From Phoronis australis (Eukaryota > Phoronida > Phoronidae), in contig NMRA01000136.1 of NCBI GenBank assembly GCA_002633005.1, positions 234,538 to 298,537 of the forward strand: a stretch of 64,000 nucleotides of DNA, written 5' to 3'. Positions 44,555 through 59,500 of the stretch are shown piece after piece (within the stretch, counting starts at the first letter, position 1; the number at the start of each line of letters is the position of its first letter). The notes under the pieces are model-generated. The model made no database searches. It saw only the letters and a program-made list of their open reading frames with translations, and was not told the origin of the DNA. Position numbers and translations under genes: made by a program.

Positions 44555-47500
44555 GTAAGTGACCGACCACTTCGCCAGACCAATGAGCTAGCTCATTAGC
44601 CAGACACACCATTCCTATACTGAACCCCCTGCTCATTGTTGAGGGTAAAACACACGCTCCATTGCCATGCTGTCACTCCCTGTTTATCTTTGCTGCATGG
44701 CTCTGTGGACACTATCACTTGCAAAGTAAAATGCTTGTAATTTGTCTCTTGGTAGTGTATGTTTTTTGCACGGTANTATCTCATGAGATAAGCATGATGA
44801 TGATGACTATTTCCTGTTCTCTTTCAGATTCTAAGTTAGTTACTTCAAACGAGACACGCAATGGCTGAGCAAAACGGTGTCAAAGCCTCTCGGGCAGAAG
44901 TCGAATCGTTTGATGCTAGCAAGTTGAAACACGTAGAGACGAAAGAAAAGAACCCCCTGCCCACGGCACAGGGTAAGTGACCGACCACTTCGCCAGACCA
45001 ATGAGCTAGCTCATTAGCCAGACACACCATTCCTATACTGAACCCCCTGCTCATTGTTGAGGGTAAAACACACGCTCCATTGCCATGCTGTCACTCCCTG
45101 TTTATCTTTGCTGCATGGCTCTGTGGACACTATCACTTGCAAAGTAAAATGCTTGTAATTTGTCTCTTGGTAGTGTATGTTTTTTGCACGGTATATGCTT
45201 GAAAGATTTAGATTACGAAGCTTAGTTATATGGCTTAGATAAGTTCATCACTATAAATTACAAAAACTTTCTATGTGTCTAGCTAATAGTAACGCACTAC
45301 TTAGAATTTGATTATAGTCATCTTGAAATAATTTGATTGGATTTTTTTATTATTTCTTGTATAAGTGATGCATAATGACAATTTGTTAACATTTCATGAT
45401 GTTTTGTCCATACTTGCTCTAAACATTCCTCTGAATTACCCGTAACTCTTGTTTTGTGAAACTTTAACCCCCTAACGTTGGTTTATGACTTTCTGAATGG
45501 GGGTGGATTGAGGACTTAGTGTATAGTATTTATTAATGTGTGCTCATAGTTTTAACGGTTAATAACCTTTGTAATAAAACATTTTATTGCACTTTTCATG
45601 TTTAGAACGGCTAATAACTAAACTTATTCACCATTGGGTAACTGTCAACAGTTGGGAACTTGACGGGAATTTCTTTAAAGATATACCTACCTACCGTACC
45701 ATTAAGTACCACTTCAATGTTTAAAAAGGGCATTAGTCTTTTTGTTACTCAATGAAAGGACTGACCTGATTAAAAATTAAGATTTGTGAGCTGCGAGACT
45801 GGTGCATAGTTCATTCATGCACAGAGTTTGTTTCAAGACTTGTTGTTGAATAGCTGGAATATGACACCTCCTCCTCGGAATAGTTCTGAGGCTGCGCAAA
45901 TGTTTTCGCAATTTAGACGGCTTCTACTTATTGAAGAAGTTATAGTACATTTGTTTACAGTTGGTCAAGTTGTTGATGATTAAGTAGATTAAGTAGATAG
46001 TTTTTTTAAACTGTCATCTTTTTATGATCTGAATGAAAATTTGTGGGTAGTCGGTGGTTCCTAGTTTGGTGTATAATGTCGAGAATTTTTTAACGGTTTT
46101 CGTGTTAATCTTACGGTAAAGTGTCACCAATTTAATTGTTATAGGTGAAATTTGTTTTCTCATTTTCTCCATAAATGATATCTAGTGCCAAAATCCAATA
46201 TTCAAGTTCTGTACTGTAGCTTTTATGAAAAGATGTGGGCATTCACAACAATGCCTTTGAAAACTTAAAAAAGCGTGATTTTGGCAATTGTTATTGTCTG
46301 AAATTAATGAGATTTTTACCCTAAACGAAATTAACTGTAAGAGAGCAATCAATTCACAGTTCTGGGGTATCTCTTTATTCGCTTCATTTTAGTGAATATA
46401 AATGCCTAGATGTAAGTTCACTGTAAATGTAATTGTTGACATTAACCAACCTCTTTTAGTCAATAAGGAAACATTGCTGGTTAGCATTTCTGCAGTAACA
46501 AACACCTTCTTGTGTTTAATTCACCAAATCTCTGTTGTGGTCACATTCACTTGATAGCAAGTTGTGCTATCTAAAAAGTTCTTGGTTATTTTGCTGCCAT
46601 GTTGTTTGGTTGTTTCAAGCATTGGCATGGGTTGGTCTGGTTCACCAAATGATTCCTCAGACAATCTACAACAGCTGTTGTTGATTCATGCCTAGCCTAA
46701 TCCACTGATTGTGCAGACATGCCAGGTCTGTCTTGTTCAGAATTTTCCCTGTGCGAATGTTGTGTGACTAAAATTCAATTCACACACTTTCTGAAATCAA
46801 CTCTAGTCCTTAGTAGATGTGGAAAAACTCAGTGCGTCATTGACCTATTTTTGAAAGATAGGCAGAGATGCTGGCTCACTACTTCTGTTTACAGTTACAT
46901 CTCACCAGTTTAGGAGTCAATATGGCTGACAGGTGAAGTTATATGTTCTCATTTTTTTCATAAATGAACAGATGTGCAGTATCAAAAATATGCTTTGAAA
47001 TATCTAAGTTCTGTGTCATAAGCTACCAACCAAAAATATTTTGAAAAGTCGTGGTCATTCACAACAATACCAGGTGCCCTTGAAAATAATAAAGCACAAT
47101 TTTGTGAATTTGTGGCCAAAATTGGTGAGATTTTAATGTCAAGAAAAGTAGAAATCTAGAATGGTTTTTCACATCCTTTCAGTTATTCCAATTTTTTGTG
47201 TTGGTATTGCTACACAGGCAACAGTAAAACTTGATGAGCATTTATAAGAATGAAAAGTGGCAAAGCTATATGACTGAATACAAAATAATGATTGGCTTGA
47301 CAGTGGTGGGACAAGTGCCCCTCTAATGCACAGAATTGTGGTTAAACATGGAAAATTCATGCTACTATGATATTTCTGGAAATTTTTTTTCAAATTTCGA
47401 TCTGTTTGTCCCACTTTAAATGTTATGTCCAGTTTTGTACTCAACTTGGGCAGTCTTAAAAACACATGAATTTCTCTGACACTTCAATTCGACTAAGTGA

Positions 47501-50500
47501 TAGTAATTTAGGTAAAGCATGTGTTTCCTCTTTTTTAGAAGAAATAATGTGCACAGCTAAACTGGCTGTTCTTTGTGTAGTGTGATCTTTCTCTCTCCAA
47601 CTGTCTATATAGTTTTGTGACCATTTTAGGCCTCCTTTGTCTGAGCAGTTGACTGGACATGTTGACTGAGGCATGGCTAATTCATTTCATGCTGCTATGG
47701 CAAATAGAACAGTGACTCTTAGATTAGACAATATATTGTGCCTTATTCTTTAGGCTATAAGAAGTAATGTCTTAAAGATGCTAGATGCCTCTTTTTTACC
47801 CTTTTTGGTGGTGTTTGAATTGTTTGAAATTGACACTAGACTTGATATTACAAGTTTTTACAAAGGTTTGAAATGTTTCCACAAGCATGCTCAAGTCTCT
47901 TGAATTTGATTGATAATTTTTGCTACTTCTGGAGACGCCGATTAAATTTTTCTGACACTATTGTTTGAGAATGCAAAGGCATGCAACTTTGGGATTTTCT
48001 TTGTTCCCGAATTGAAGATCATGATTTGTTATGTACAACATATTATACAATTTGTAGAAACATTTCAAGTTTATCTCTACATCTCTTTTTTATTATGTTT
48101 TATTCTTTATTCTTTTACAATTTGTATTGCTTTTAGTTTTAATATTTTAATGGTGTTGTTTTATGGAGTGTACCTGATAACTTAGTTTCGTAGCTCTACA
48201 TCAACTTGATAACAAGTATCCTCATTCTTCACGTATTTAGCTCACAATATGGCTGACACTTGAAGTTCCGTTTTGTCAAATTTCTCCCCAAAATAAAGAT
48301 GAAGAAACCGATTTCTCTATTATTAAATCAGTGCTTACTGTGAAGACGTAACATAACATCATTTGGTAAAGTTTCCATCACCTGCAGCAAGGTAATCAGC
48401 TTTGGAAAATTGGAAAACTTCAATGTGGTCATTTTTTTGTATGCTAAGTAAGAGGAGAACTACCATAACATAATTATGGGTTCGATTGTAACCCGTAGTA
48501 CATTTTTCGGGTCTATTTGTCTGACACTAGTCATGAAATTTTAACAAACGATTTCATTTAACTTTTGGTATGTCTTAACAGCTAAGTAGTTGAGTGTTTT
48601 ACAGTATGCTAATATTTTAAACACTACGGGTGATAAATTAAAACTGGATTTAACCTCATGACCTTTACCTCTCACTGATAACCTAGTTGTGTGGGTGGGG
48701 ACTGCAGATGATTGACAGTTGACTTGAAACCACTGTCCATGCTTTTCTAGATGTTGTTAAGGAAAAGGTTCAGGTAAATTTGATTCAGGGTGTCTCCGAA
48801 TTCAACCATAGTCACCTTAAGACTACGCAAACCAAAGAGCGGAATTATCTCCCTGATTCGATTGGTAAGTTAGTACTTAGGTAGAAATACCAAACTCGGA
48901 TGTCATCAAATTATGAAATATACTTTATCAAAGCTAGATTTGGAACTTGAGTGTGAGCACGTTTATAGTGAATTATGTGCTGAAAATTTGAAACTATCGA
49001 TAACTTTATTAACATCACCTATACTTGTCTTTATAATTTTATGTATTTGTGTTGCATTAGAGATTTTCATCAACCGGATTATGAACATTGGTATTCCACA
49101 ACTTGATTTAGTTCTCGGTTGCTTGGGTGATTTATTGTCGGTTATTTTCTGTTTGCATGTCTGAATTTCACAATTTATCATATTTATTTTCAATAATCTA
49201 ACATAATATGTTTCCTGTACAGCTCTTGTCATGTTACTCGTTTTGTAACCTCTACTGTGTGCTCTAGCACTTCAGTATTTTATGATTGTGACAATAGAGG
49301 GAATTGCGTTTTAGTTGCTTGGTGACCTCTCACCTCTAACTTCGTTCTTTCCCCGCTTTCCCCGCAGTTCTTGAGCAGGAGAAGCACCATCACGACTTTA
49401 ATAGTAATGTGTCACAGTTCAATAAGGCACACCTTCGTAAGGCGGAGACCAAAGAGAAAAACTCACTGCCCAATCGCAAGAGTAGGTAGACTGCGAGGGA
49501 TTGTATTATCAATGAGTGCAGCGTTGTATTAAGAACCTAAGTGCATTCATGTAGAGAATATGTTGAAGTGTGGTTTTCAGTTGTTTTGTCATTGAAGTTT
49601 CCTGAACAACGTACAATTTTGACACAAACAGAGTGCGAGACTTGATATTCACTAGGTGACCATTGGGCCAATTTTGTTTTGGAATGACAACGTAAAGCAG
49701 CTTATTCGTTCAAAGGCTTCCGTGGGCCATAGAGTCCCACGTAATACTTAAAAGCATGCTTTTTACAACTTGAGTCATCATCTCACCAGCGCCATCTGGT
49801 GAATTTTTAGCGACGTATTGCACTTTGCATCCACATGTGAGTGTTTAAAGAAATTTTTGCGAACATTGGTTACACGTGAAAGCTTGTCTGTCGCGGGAGT
49901 TATGTGAAATTATGGTTTTGGATTTGTTCGGGTAGTTTTTTGTGACGTTATTCCCTTAGTGTGTTTGTGTGTGTTTGTTGACTTGCAGTATTGAACCTAC
50001 ATTTAGAAAATTTATTATCTTGACCCACATTCTAATTTCCAAACTTGCACTCCCAATGCATAATTCAACCAGTTGGTCAGTCTGTAGTTTGAGAACAGAC
50101 ATGCCAAGAACTGTACAATGACACTTGGCTTACCTCGTTGCCTGCTGGTTTGGTAATTGACCCAATTATGTTGTACAAACTGCAGAATTAATGAGGAGCA
50201 CAATATGCCAACATTATGCAAAGGTTTTGTGTAAAAGTCACATTTCTTGTAGCCATTTTCAAAATTCAAAAACCTAATAACATCACTGCTTTTCATGAAT
50301 TATTGAAATGCTGTTGCCACCCTCTAGTGTGTTTATGATGGGTATGATTATCTAAAGAACAACATCAGCAGCCTAAGGCAATGCTATTAACTATAACAGC
50401 ATGTTGTCTTTGATCAATGTGACAGATTTCGAGGTACACAAAAAACCAGTCAAGTTGCACTTGAACTGGTGAGGATGTCAACGTTGGATTCTTTTTATGG

Positions 50501-53500
50501 AAACTATACCCCAAGTCATGGTAATTGCAGCTGTTTTTGTTTCCCTTGTTGCTGAAGTCTTACTTCAATTGGAAATTAAATTGTGAGGTGATTGTTCTGT
50601 GATAAGTTCCATATATTGATTAAAAGGCAGACGACATGCACAAATCAATAGACAGCTACAGGTGGAGCTGTAAACAACAAATTTAGTTTGCATAATTATA
50701 TTCCAAGGAAACTGGCGAGAATCTACCAACTGCTCTTGGTCAGGAAAGTATTAATACAGCATTTACTTTGTGCTTACACGTACTTTTAATTAATGTCTTC
50801 TTTTATTCTCATGCATTCTTAAGATATCCAAATATATGTTTCGATCTCTCAGTATTACTGGTCGCGTGCGTTCGATGACGAGCGCTGCTATCTGATACAA
50901 GTAATCCTTTCTAGTGGCTGATACAGGCCGGGAACAATTTTTGAGCCCCGAAAAATGTGCTTTCTGGTGAATAGACATTTGCATTTTCCACAAAGCTGAT
51001 GTGTCTCCCTGTCAACTAGGTGGTAGTACGAGTAGTGAATCCTCCCAATAGCGAAGGACTTTGATTGATGTGAGACCAGGTTATATGTTAAGAGCAAACT
51101 TTATGTTCATTGCAGGCATTACTGAAGAAAAGAAGCATGTTGAGTTGGTTTCAGGGATTGAGGGATTTGAGAAGAGTCAACTGAAGAAGACAGTGCCAGG
51201 GGAACGAGATGGTAGGTTGGGAAAGAGTTTTGGGAGGTCGCATGTCTATTGGGTGTTGTGATTGTAGACTGTGGGCTGTGCCAGAGTAATGGCAGGAGTT
51301 TTATGGGGGGGTCGCATGTCTATTGGAGGATGCGTGTTGATTGATGGAAAAAGTTTTGTGTGTTTACAGAAATGTCCTTGTGAAGATCTCGCTACTGGTT
51401 GTTGTGAATCAACATACTCCTGTTCATATAGTGTTGTTCTATGATGATCTGGAGTATCTGAAGCTCTAATTCAATCAAACAATGAGTATGAAATTAGGAC
51501 TTGCCTTGTGAAGCTGGCTAAGACATCCCTTTATGGTATGCCACATGGCCTTCTGCCTGGATTCCAAACCATAATAGATGATGACAGGTTCAGGAAATGA
51601 GATAAGACCAGCTTCAAGAAAGTCACCTGAATACATCATGATAATGTTTCAGCAGATGTTTTTCCTGTATAGAATTGGTTGATGCTGGCCAGTTGGTTCT
51701 AATGGCCAGTTGGTTCTAATGGCCAGTTTGTTTTGATGGCCATGCAGGGTTTGTCCCAAGTGTAGTGGAGGAGAGACATTCTAGCAGATGTCATATCACA
51801 AATATATTTATAGTGTGTTCTCAGGCTAATAAAAAGTTTTGTAGTTGAATAATACAAAAGTATTTTGAGACTGACTTTTGTCAGAATGTGATACTGTGCT
51901 TTATAGTGGGTGACTTGGACATTTCAAATATCATCATTCAGGATCATCATGGTAGTAACATTTTATTTTAGATGTAAGCCAATTACAAGTATCAGACCAT
52001 GCCTGGTTGGGAGTATCAGATGATCCCCTCTAATGACTCTAACATAAAGGTCCAGTTGACATCTGCACTTAATAACCCTGTGAATAGATGGCGTCTGGTT
52101 CATCAATGGGATATTCTTGGCTCAGTTCCCACTCAATATGGCGACCAGTGATTTTGTCAGTGGAGTTTGTTTGCCTCAGTACAAACAACTTTTTACCATT
52201 TTATTGGGCTCAGTGTTATTCAAAGTGGTTCTACTGGAGGCTGATGAGAGGAATGTCTATATCTCTGTTTGCTCAACAGAGTGACATGGTTTTGCAACTG
52301 GCTTCACAAAACTTAGCTTGTCATTCTTCCCAACACCTTTGTTGTCTGCACACTCCAAAGTAAATTTCAATGTTTCTCGCCACAGTTGTTGAAGAAGAGA
52401 AAAAGCACAAAAAGTTGGAGACGGAGGTCGAGAAGTTTGACAAGAGTGCACTGAAGCACACCGAGGTGCAGGAGAAGAACCCACTTCCTGACAAAAGTGG
52501 TGAGTACGATACAATCTAACAGTTTCGGACAAAAATTATTGCCAAAATTGCACCTTTGTCCAAAGAGATAAGGCTATACTGTAATTGATGAAAATATTAA
52601 GTGAAGACACCTTTTGGAACCAGAAAACTGTATCTTGATGTAGTAAGTGTACAGTTGTTTCATGCATAGCTTATGTACTTGGTGCACCACCGGGTGTGCC
52701 CTCTGTTGTAGAATAAAGCAATAAACGTTATTGATGGTGTAGTCATGGTTTACAGCTGGCAATACAGTGGACAGTGGGTTGTTGTGCTTGTTGTATTATT
52801 CAAGGAAGTACCCAGGTGTTCACACAGATTTCATGAGGCCCAGGGGGTACTTGGCTGCATTATTGACAGGGGATTCAGCTAGACTATTAGGATGCTCATC
52901 CCATTAAATAGGGAGTGGGACCCAGTTGTAGAGCTGTAGAGAGCTTCAGTGAAAACTCAGATGTTGATGGAGTTTTGTTATAGGGACACCAGCCTTCTTT
53001 AGGAGTTTATTCATAAACCTAAGCTTTTTTGCAAGGATTCTCGGCCAGCAGAATTTTTAGCCTGTTAAACCTGAAATGGTACCATGATGTCAAAAATGAG
53101 GACATCATTAGCAACCAATGATTTCGAATTCCAGTTAATATTGAAAACCCTCATGCAGCATTCAGTGTAGTTGGGAGCAGGTACCTTTCAGTTGTAGAGT
53201 AGTGAACTCAGAGCAATGTGATGCCCATTTGTGCAATAAACCGCACTAATTGCCAGAAATTTCACAGACAAAAGGGCAGTACTCTCTTACAGGCCGGGCT
53301 TTGATTTAAAGAACCAATATTCAGTGGACTAAACTGTTGCTTACAAAGACACATCTGCTGATTTATTGTTAGTTGTCTTATTTTGTGTAGCCACAACCTA
53401 GTTTTTTTCTCATTTGATTTCCCAGAAACCTCGTTATTTGTCATAGTTGGTCAATGTGATATTATAACATCAATTATTGTGATAAACACCAGATATTCGG

Positions 53501-56500
53501 TAATTGAATGTTGTGTGTGTTTCCAAATGTAAAACGCATATTTCAAATGTTTTGTGAGTCATCATAGATGCTCACGAGCGGAGGGCTTAATCTGTGACAG
53601 ACATTTTACTTGTTTTCGCTACTTTGTTGAAGGTTTTCACTTTTGCATTACCTGTTCTCATAATTTAATTCTACAATTTACAATTTAATTTTACAATTTT
53701 TGCTATGGTTGTTATGTGTAACATGTTGTTACACGTAGGATGTTGTTACATGTAGGATGTTGTTACATGTAAGATGTTGTTACATGTAGGATGTTGTTAC
53801 ATGTAGCTGTTGTTTGATGTACCATGTTTTTACATGTAGCACACTGTTCCATGTAACACGTTTTTTCATGTAACATGCCGATACATGTAGCACACTGTTA
53901 AATGCAGCATGCTGTTAAATGTAGCATCTTGCTTACTCTGCAGATCACGTCATTCTGACTCAATGTGTGTATACAATGTGTTCGTTTTGCTCACTTCCAG
54001 CTGTTGATGCGGAAAAGAAGCAAAAAGAATTTGAGAACGCCATCGGCACGTTCGACCACTCCAAGCTGAAGCACACCGAAGTGCAAGAGAAGAACCCCCT
54101 GCCAGACGCTGAGAGTGAGTCCATGCTACACCAAACCACTTTGTTACCGTAGTGGAGTGAATATGATTTGTCATGTTTTTTTCGTCAATGACAGAGCAGT
54201 TGTAGTTTGGTCTCTTGTTGGTCTTGCTGGTTGCCTTGCCCAGTTGCTCCGAGTGTCATAGTCCCGGTCTCACAGTCTGTGTTGCCTTAATACGATCATG
54301 TAGCTGGGTAAATTCTGTATTTACACATGGAAGGACATTCACTTACCCTTTCCGGTAATTCTCTACTTATTTCGCACAAAATGACCAATTTCCACTTTTC
54401 AATACATAACTACCATTTTGCAAATAATGGAAACTTGTGCAAATGTTTTTTGTGACATATGCACACTTTAAACCATCCTTGCAATTGGTTAAAATGTCAG
54501 GAGAGGGTTGAAAATGAAAACTGAGACGCGATCCATGATCCAAATAGTCAACATTTCAGTTTGTTGACATAAAGCCATCTTCAGGAAGCAGGCTCATGCT
54601 GAGAGCTCCCTCATTAAAAATATGGTGGTTTAGAGTTGTTCTGATCACTGTCTTGTTGCTTACCAGTACTAATCATACATTGTAATGTTCAGTGATCAGA
54701 ATCACCCCCTAAACTATATGACCCAACATTTCTGTTAAGTGAGCTCTCAGCATGAGTCTGTTCCCTGATGATGGTATTACGTCAATAAACCGAAACATTG
54801 ACTACTTGGATAATGAATTGAGTCAGTTTCCATTTTCAGCTTTCTCCTGTTGTTGTGGCCAAAAACTAGGGTCATTGACTTTATTGTCATTAATCTCTAC
54901 TTTTGTGGAGAAATCTCGACAAAATGAAATTTCGGTCTTCTCCGTATTTGTTGCTAAGTAAGAGAAGTATTACCATATCTCGCGTTATCCAATGACCTTT
55001 GTCAAGGTCACAATAGGAAAGTGGAGGATGGGGTCAGTGTTTCTGGAGCTAGGCCGCTTTTTTAGTGCGGTTGCACTGTGAAGTCGAATAAGAGGTTAAA
55101 CCTACCAACACTTCATTGACAGCATGTTCTTGATTTATAGTTGAGAGCAGCCTGAAATTTTATGCGTTGTGTGGTTGAAATATTTTATGATGTAGCTAGA
55201 GGTTTTTAGTTGCAATAGTCACCACCCTCACTAAATGCTTTGTTTCATATGATACATTTAACACCAGCTATGTCATATTGCTTCCCGTTTTCAATGATGA
55301 AAATGGCCGTACCATGAGTCAATAGCCACTAGGTTCATGGAAAATTTTCATCAACTGTGACGCAGGAGGTTGAATAATGAACTTAACATTTTTCACAAGT
55401 GTTCACTTGCAAATCTTATTTACATCACTGTAAAAATGTCATAATTTGGGATAAGGAATCCTGAATTTAGAAATCTGAAAAGATGGATTTTTAATAGAAA
55501 ACTGTAAATTTACCTTTCATATATTGTCCAGGTTTAACTATCATTTGTTTGAAAATCACAAACATGTTTTGCATAGTACTTGGGTCTAAGAAATGGTTTT
55601 AATTTTAAGTGTGCAAAGCTTGAAAATTTTTACTGTGGTTCTCCCAGTATACCTGTAGTGTCCAGCATGGTATCAGCATGTGGTATGCATTCACCGTTTG
55701 TTTTCACCAGACGTTAACCAAGAGAAACAGCAGAAGGCGCTTGAGTCAGGAATCGAAAACTTCGACCGCTCCTCATTGAAACACACCGTTGTGTTTGAGA
55801 AAAATAGTAAGTTTTTTAACTTAGGTATGCAATGACAGGACACAGTAGGTGCAGTTTAAATAGTTTAAAATTTTTTCTATACTTACTTTTTTAATTTTTA
55901 TGAGTCATGTTCTTCATCCATTGCTATTTTTTTAAGTTTTGAAATGCAATGCCTAAATGAATATTTGCTTGATTTTTTAAAAAAACTGTCCCCTCAAAGA
56001 ATATTTCTTGATCATCCTCTATATTTTGTTGTTAATTTGAGGTGCCAGTTGTCCTCTAAAGGAAAACCACTTTCCTGTTAATGCAACCAGCGCTTGGCAG
56101 CTTGCCAAAATCTTTTAAGATTAAAAACATTTAATTCTGAATTTGACTCCATTCGGTATAACTACACTTATTTCGTTCATAATGTTACAACTAAATTTAC
56201 AATTTTTTTCTGCAACCAACTACTGTATGTGCTCTGCACAAAGTCAATATAGACCATCCATTTATGATTGGCTACTTTTGTCACTGCAGCCGTTGAAGAG
56301 GAGAAAAAACACAAGCAACTAGATAGCGAGGTTCAAACATTTGACAAATCCAAGCTGAAACACACCGTTACGGCTGAAATGGACGGTAATTATTCATTAA
56401 GAATATTGTCAACTCAAGCAGTTTCCTTTGGAATTATGTACACAAACTTACTGAATTTCATTATGTAGTGAAAAAATATTTATATATCTTTTAGCATATC

Positions 56501-59500
56501 CATTCATGGTGAAGAAAGAAATCCTTATAAGTGCCAAATAATAAATTAAATGTTTCTAGTAGTGTTGGAATGCAAGCATGCGAGTTTTCAGCCAGTCTCA
56601 CCTGTAGGCTTGAGTTTCTATATTGACAAGATAATTCAGCATGGTGATATATTTTGTGAAAGATTGCACGCCACTCAGGCAGTCCCCAATTTCGTCAAAG
56701 GATGAGATTGCGTTCTTGATCCCATTTTAGTTATGGTATTTTGTTTTATAACTGAAAACTTGTGTGTCATTTGGAATTAACAGCATGCCCTTGATATTTA
56801 GTTGTTGATGTTGAGAAAAAACGATCATCACTAGCCAAGGAGGTAACGGCATTCGATAGCTCAAAACAAATGAAACACGTCAGTACGGAAGAAAAGAACC
56901 CTCTTCCGGACAAAGAAGGTAACTTTTATCACAAGTCTTATTGTTATTATCATGGTGAGCTTCATGAGTCAAGTGGTTTCTTTTTGCCATTCACAAAATT
57001 TCCGTCTGTTCAGAATTGAGTTTATATTATGTTATGCGCAGTAAATTTTCTTGATTGAAATGTTTGGAATTTGTTCTAAGCTAAACTTCGCTTTTGTATT
57101 TCTTATTTGTTAATGTCCTCACATTTGTCATTAAGTTAATCATATTCTTCCTATCCTTTCGGTTCATTGTGATTAGACCTCAACAGTCCTCACTCCCTTG
57201 AAATTATATAATACATTTTTGATTCCATTTGCACCAACCACTTTATTAGAGTTCACACGATGTTTCGATAGCCAAGAAAGTCGATATAGAGGTTGGTGTC
57301 AATGAACCAGTCGCATATATTCCTGCAGGCAGACACCCTCTAAGTACTTCCAGTAAGTGGAAAGTTGCTGTGGAATGTTAAACGATGATCATTTTCGCAA
57401 CTGATTTGTTCAGAAATCCATGCTTTCCGTTTTCAGCCATCAAGCAAGAAAAACAGCATGTGGCTCTCAGCTCGGAAATTGAGGGTTTCAGCAAAGATAA
57501 AATGAAGCATGCAACACCTGTAACTGTTGACCGTGAGTCTGTTTGAGCTTTCAGTGAGAATACAACTGTGAAGTTATGCAGTTAATCGGTGCCTGAAGTA
57601 GTCCGACATCAGGGAGCCTGAATGTAAAATTGTTAACAATTGTGACGGGATGGTTTGAAATGATTGGCAACCTGGGGTTGCTGTTATTGACGGCAAATGC
57701 AAAATTTAAATGAAATTCGCCAAGGGCTGTTAGGCTTTTTTGCATTGAACGGTGATCCTTGGTCTTGTTATTGTTGATAGCAGATGGTAAATCATTCGCT
57801 TGGGTGGCACCACCAGTCATGCAAAGCAGTATGGGTACAATTTTGAAGCTCACTGTGGGAATAGTGTATATGGAAGACGACGGGTTATTGAATAAGATAA
57901 ATTTGATGGTTGTTCTCTGGCTTAAAACATTATTTCAACATCAAGAGGTGCCATTTAAAGCATTCAAAAATAGAAAATTATTTGAAGGTTGTTTTGATAG
58001 TCCAAAGGACAAAAAGGTCTGAAATGAAATTCACCAAAATGCCATAATTTTTACGAAATTCTGTCATTGATAAGTACAAAGTTTTATTTTTACGGTATTT
58101 GCGCGTAATTAGTCCTATGCGCCTACAGACAAAGATGTGTCTTTATTCAGATCTAAGTGTTTGGGCCTATACGCGAACCAAATGAGTAAAACAGTGTTTC
58201 AAATTGATCCTTTGGTGCACACCAGGCGAGTTGCTGGGGAATCTCCTCCGATTCCCAGAATCCTTTGCGCATGTCAAAATGGCGGCAACCAACAAAGAGG
58301 TCTATCCAGACCTGTTGCTCCCTTGACTAAGTGTTTCAGGGCAGTAGAGGCTGCCTAGATAATACAGTAAAGTGTTACCAATTTTGGACTAAAATGATCA
58401 AAATTGCTCTTTTTTCATTTTTTTAAAGTCTCCTTTCTTTATTATGAATGCGCACAATTTTTGAAAATCATTTTCTGATGGTAGCTGTGGTTTTGGTCTT
58501 TGAACTATGGTACAACATTTATTTGGTGATACTTAACTTTTACAAGAAATACACTAATTTTACCATCCCTTACCTCAAAATTGAAATAATTTCATCAAAT
58601 CTGTTTTCCTTTTCTGAGAACTCTTGGCAACATGAGCAATGTTCCTGCCACTTTTGCAGATGCTGCCGAAGCTAAGGTCCTCAGTGGTATCGCCCATTTT
58701 GACAAAAGCTCAATGAAACACACAAAGACTCTGGAGCGGGACCGTGAGTATCTACTTGTTTCCACGCTTGATTCTGGAATGTTCTGTTTTTGTGTGATCA
58801 TTGTTTGGTAGATAACAATTTTGTTATCTTTTGTTTCGGAATGGCTTATTGGCTAATACGATAACTAAATATTTTCTGTGATCTTGTATTGTTGGGTTTC
58901 GTAAATTTACCGCTTGTCAGTTACGTGCGATGCAAGGAACTTGTTGATTTATTTATTGTTTAGTTACGTAACAGTTGGCTTGTTATTAATATTGTGTAAA
59001 CCAGCGTTAAAAACGACAAATTCTCTTCCAAAAAGATCATGCATAGTTCAAAACCAAGAATTTTTATCATCTGGTCCTAATCTTCTGAATTTTGTGACCC
59101 TCATCTGGTCTTGAACCTGTGCAGTACATTTCTGTTTGTGCAGATAAGGACAATTTTCAATAAGTCGTCTGCTCTTTTATAGTTTTTGCTTTGGTGGATG
59201 TTGTCGTTCTACAGTCTGAAGTAATTCTCCACTTATTTTTGCACAAAATCAGCCAATTATATTTGCCTGATAATCGGGTGTGTGAAATTAACTGAGTCAC
59301 CAAATATGGCCTTGGGGTTGCCAAGGTGATCCAATAAACACTAGCTAAGTTACTTTATCCTGTACCAATATTGTAGTAGCACTTCACTGCATCATTATGA
59401 AACACTGTTTTTGGCATATAACTCTGTGTGACACGACACTCATTCAAGTCGTTCACAACATGTAAACAGCAACATGAAGTATCCCATATAAATGGGTAAA

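Larger units (their letters stand above)
44359..45193. repeat. 418-bp duplication split by a single N (haplotype overlap)
   Basis: Copy A is 44359-44775 and copy B is 44777-45193, with an N at 44776. They are nearly identical, including the whole first coding exon of the thymosin gene. The same contig-overlap pattern occurs at three other single Ns. Confidence 0.88.

Noticed and set aside
57329-57352. Possible 24-bp micro-exon (GRHPLSTS) between thymosin exons 9 and 10
   Set aside because: It has an AG, a GTAAGT and compatible phase, but no thymosin character; such short matches occur by chance.
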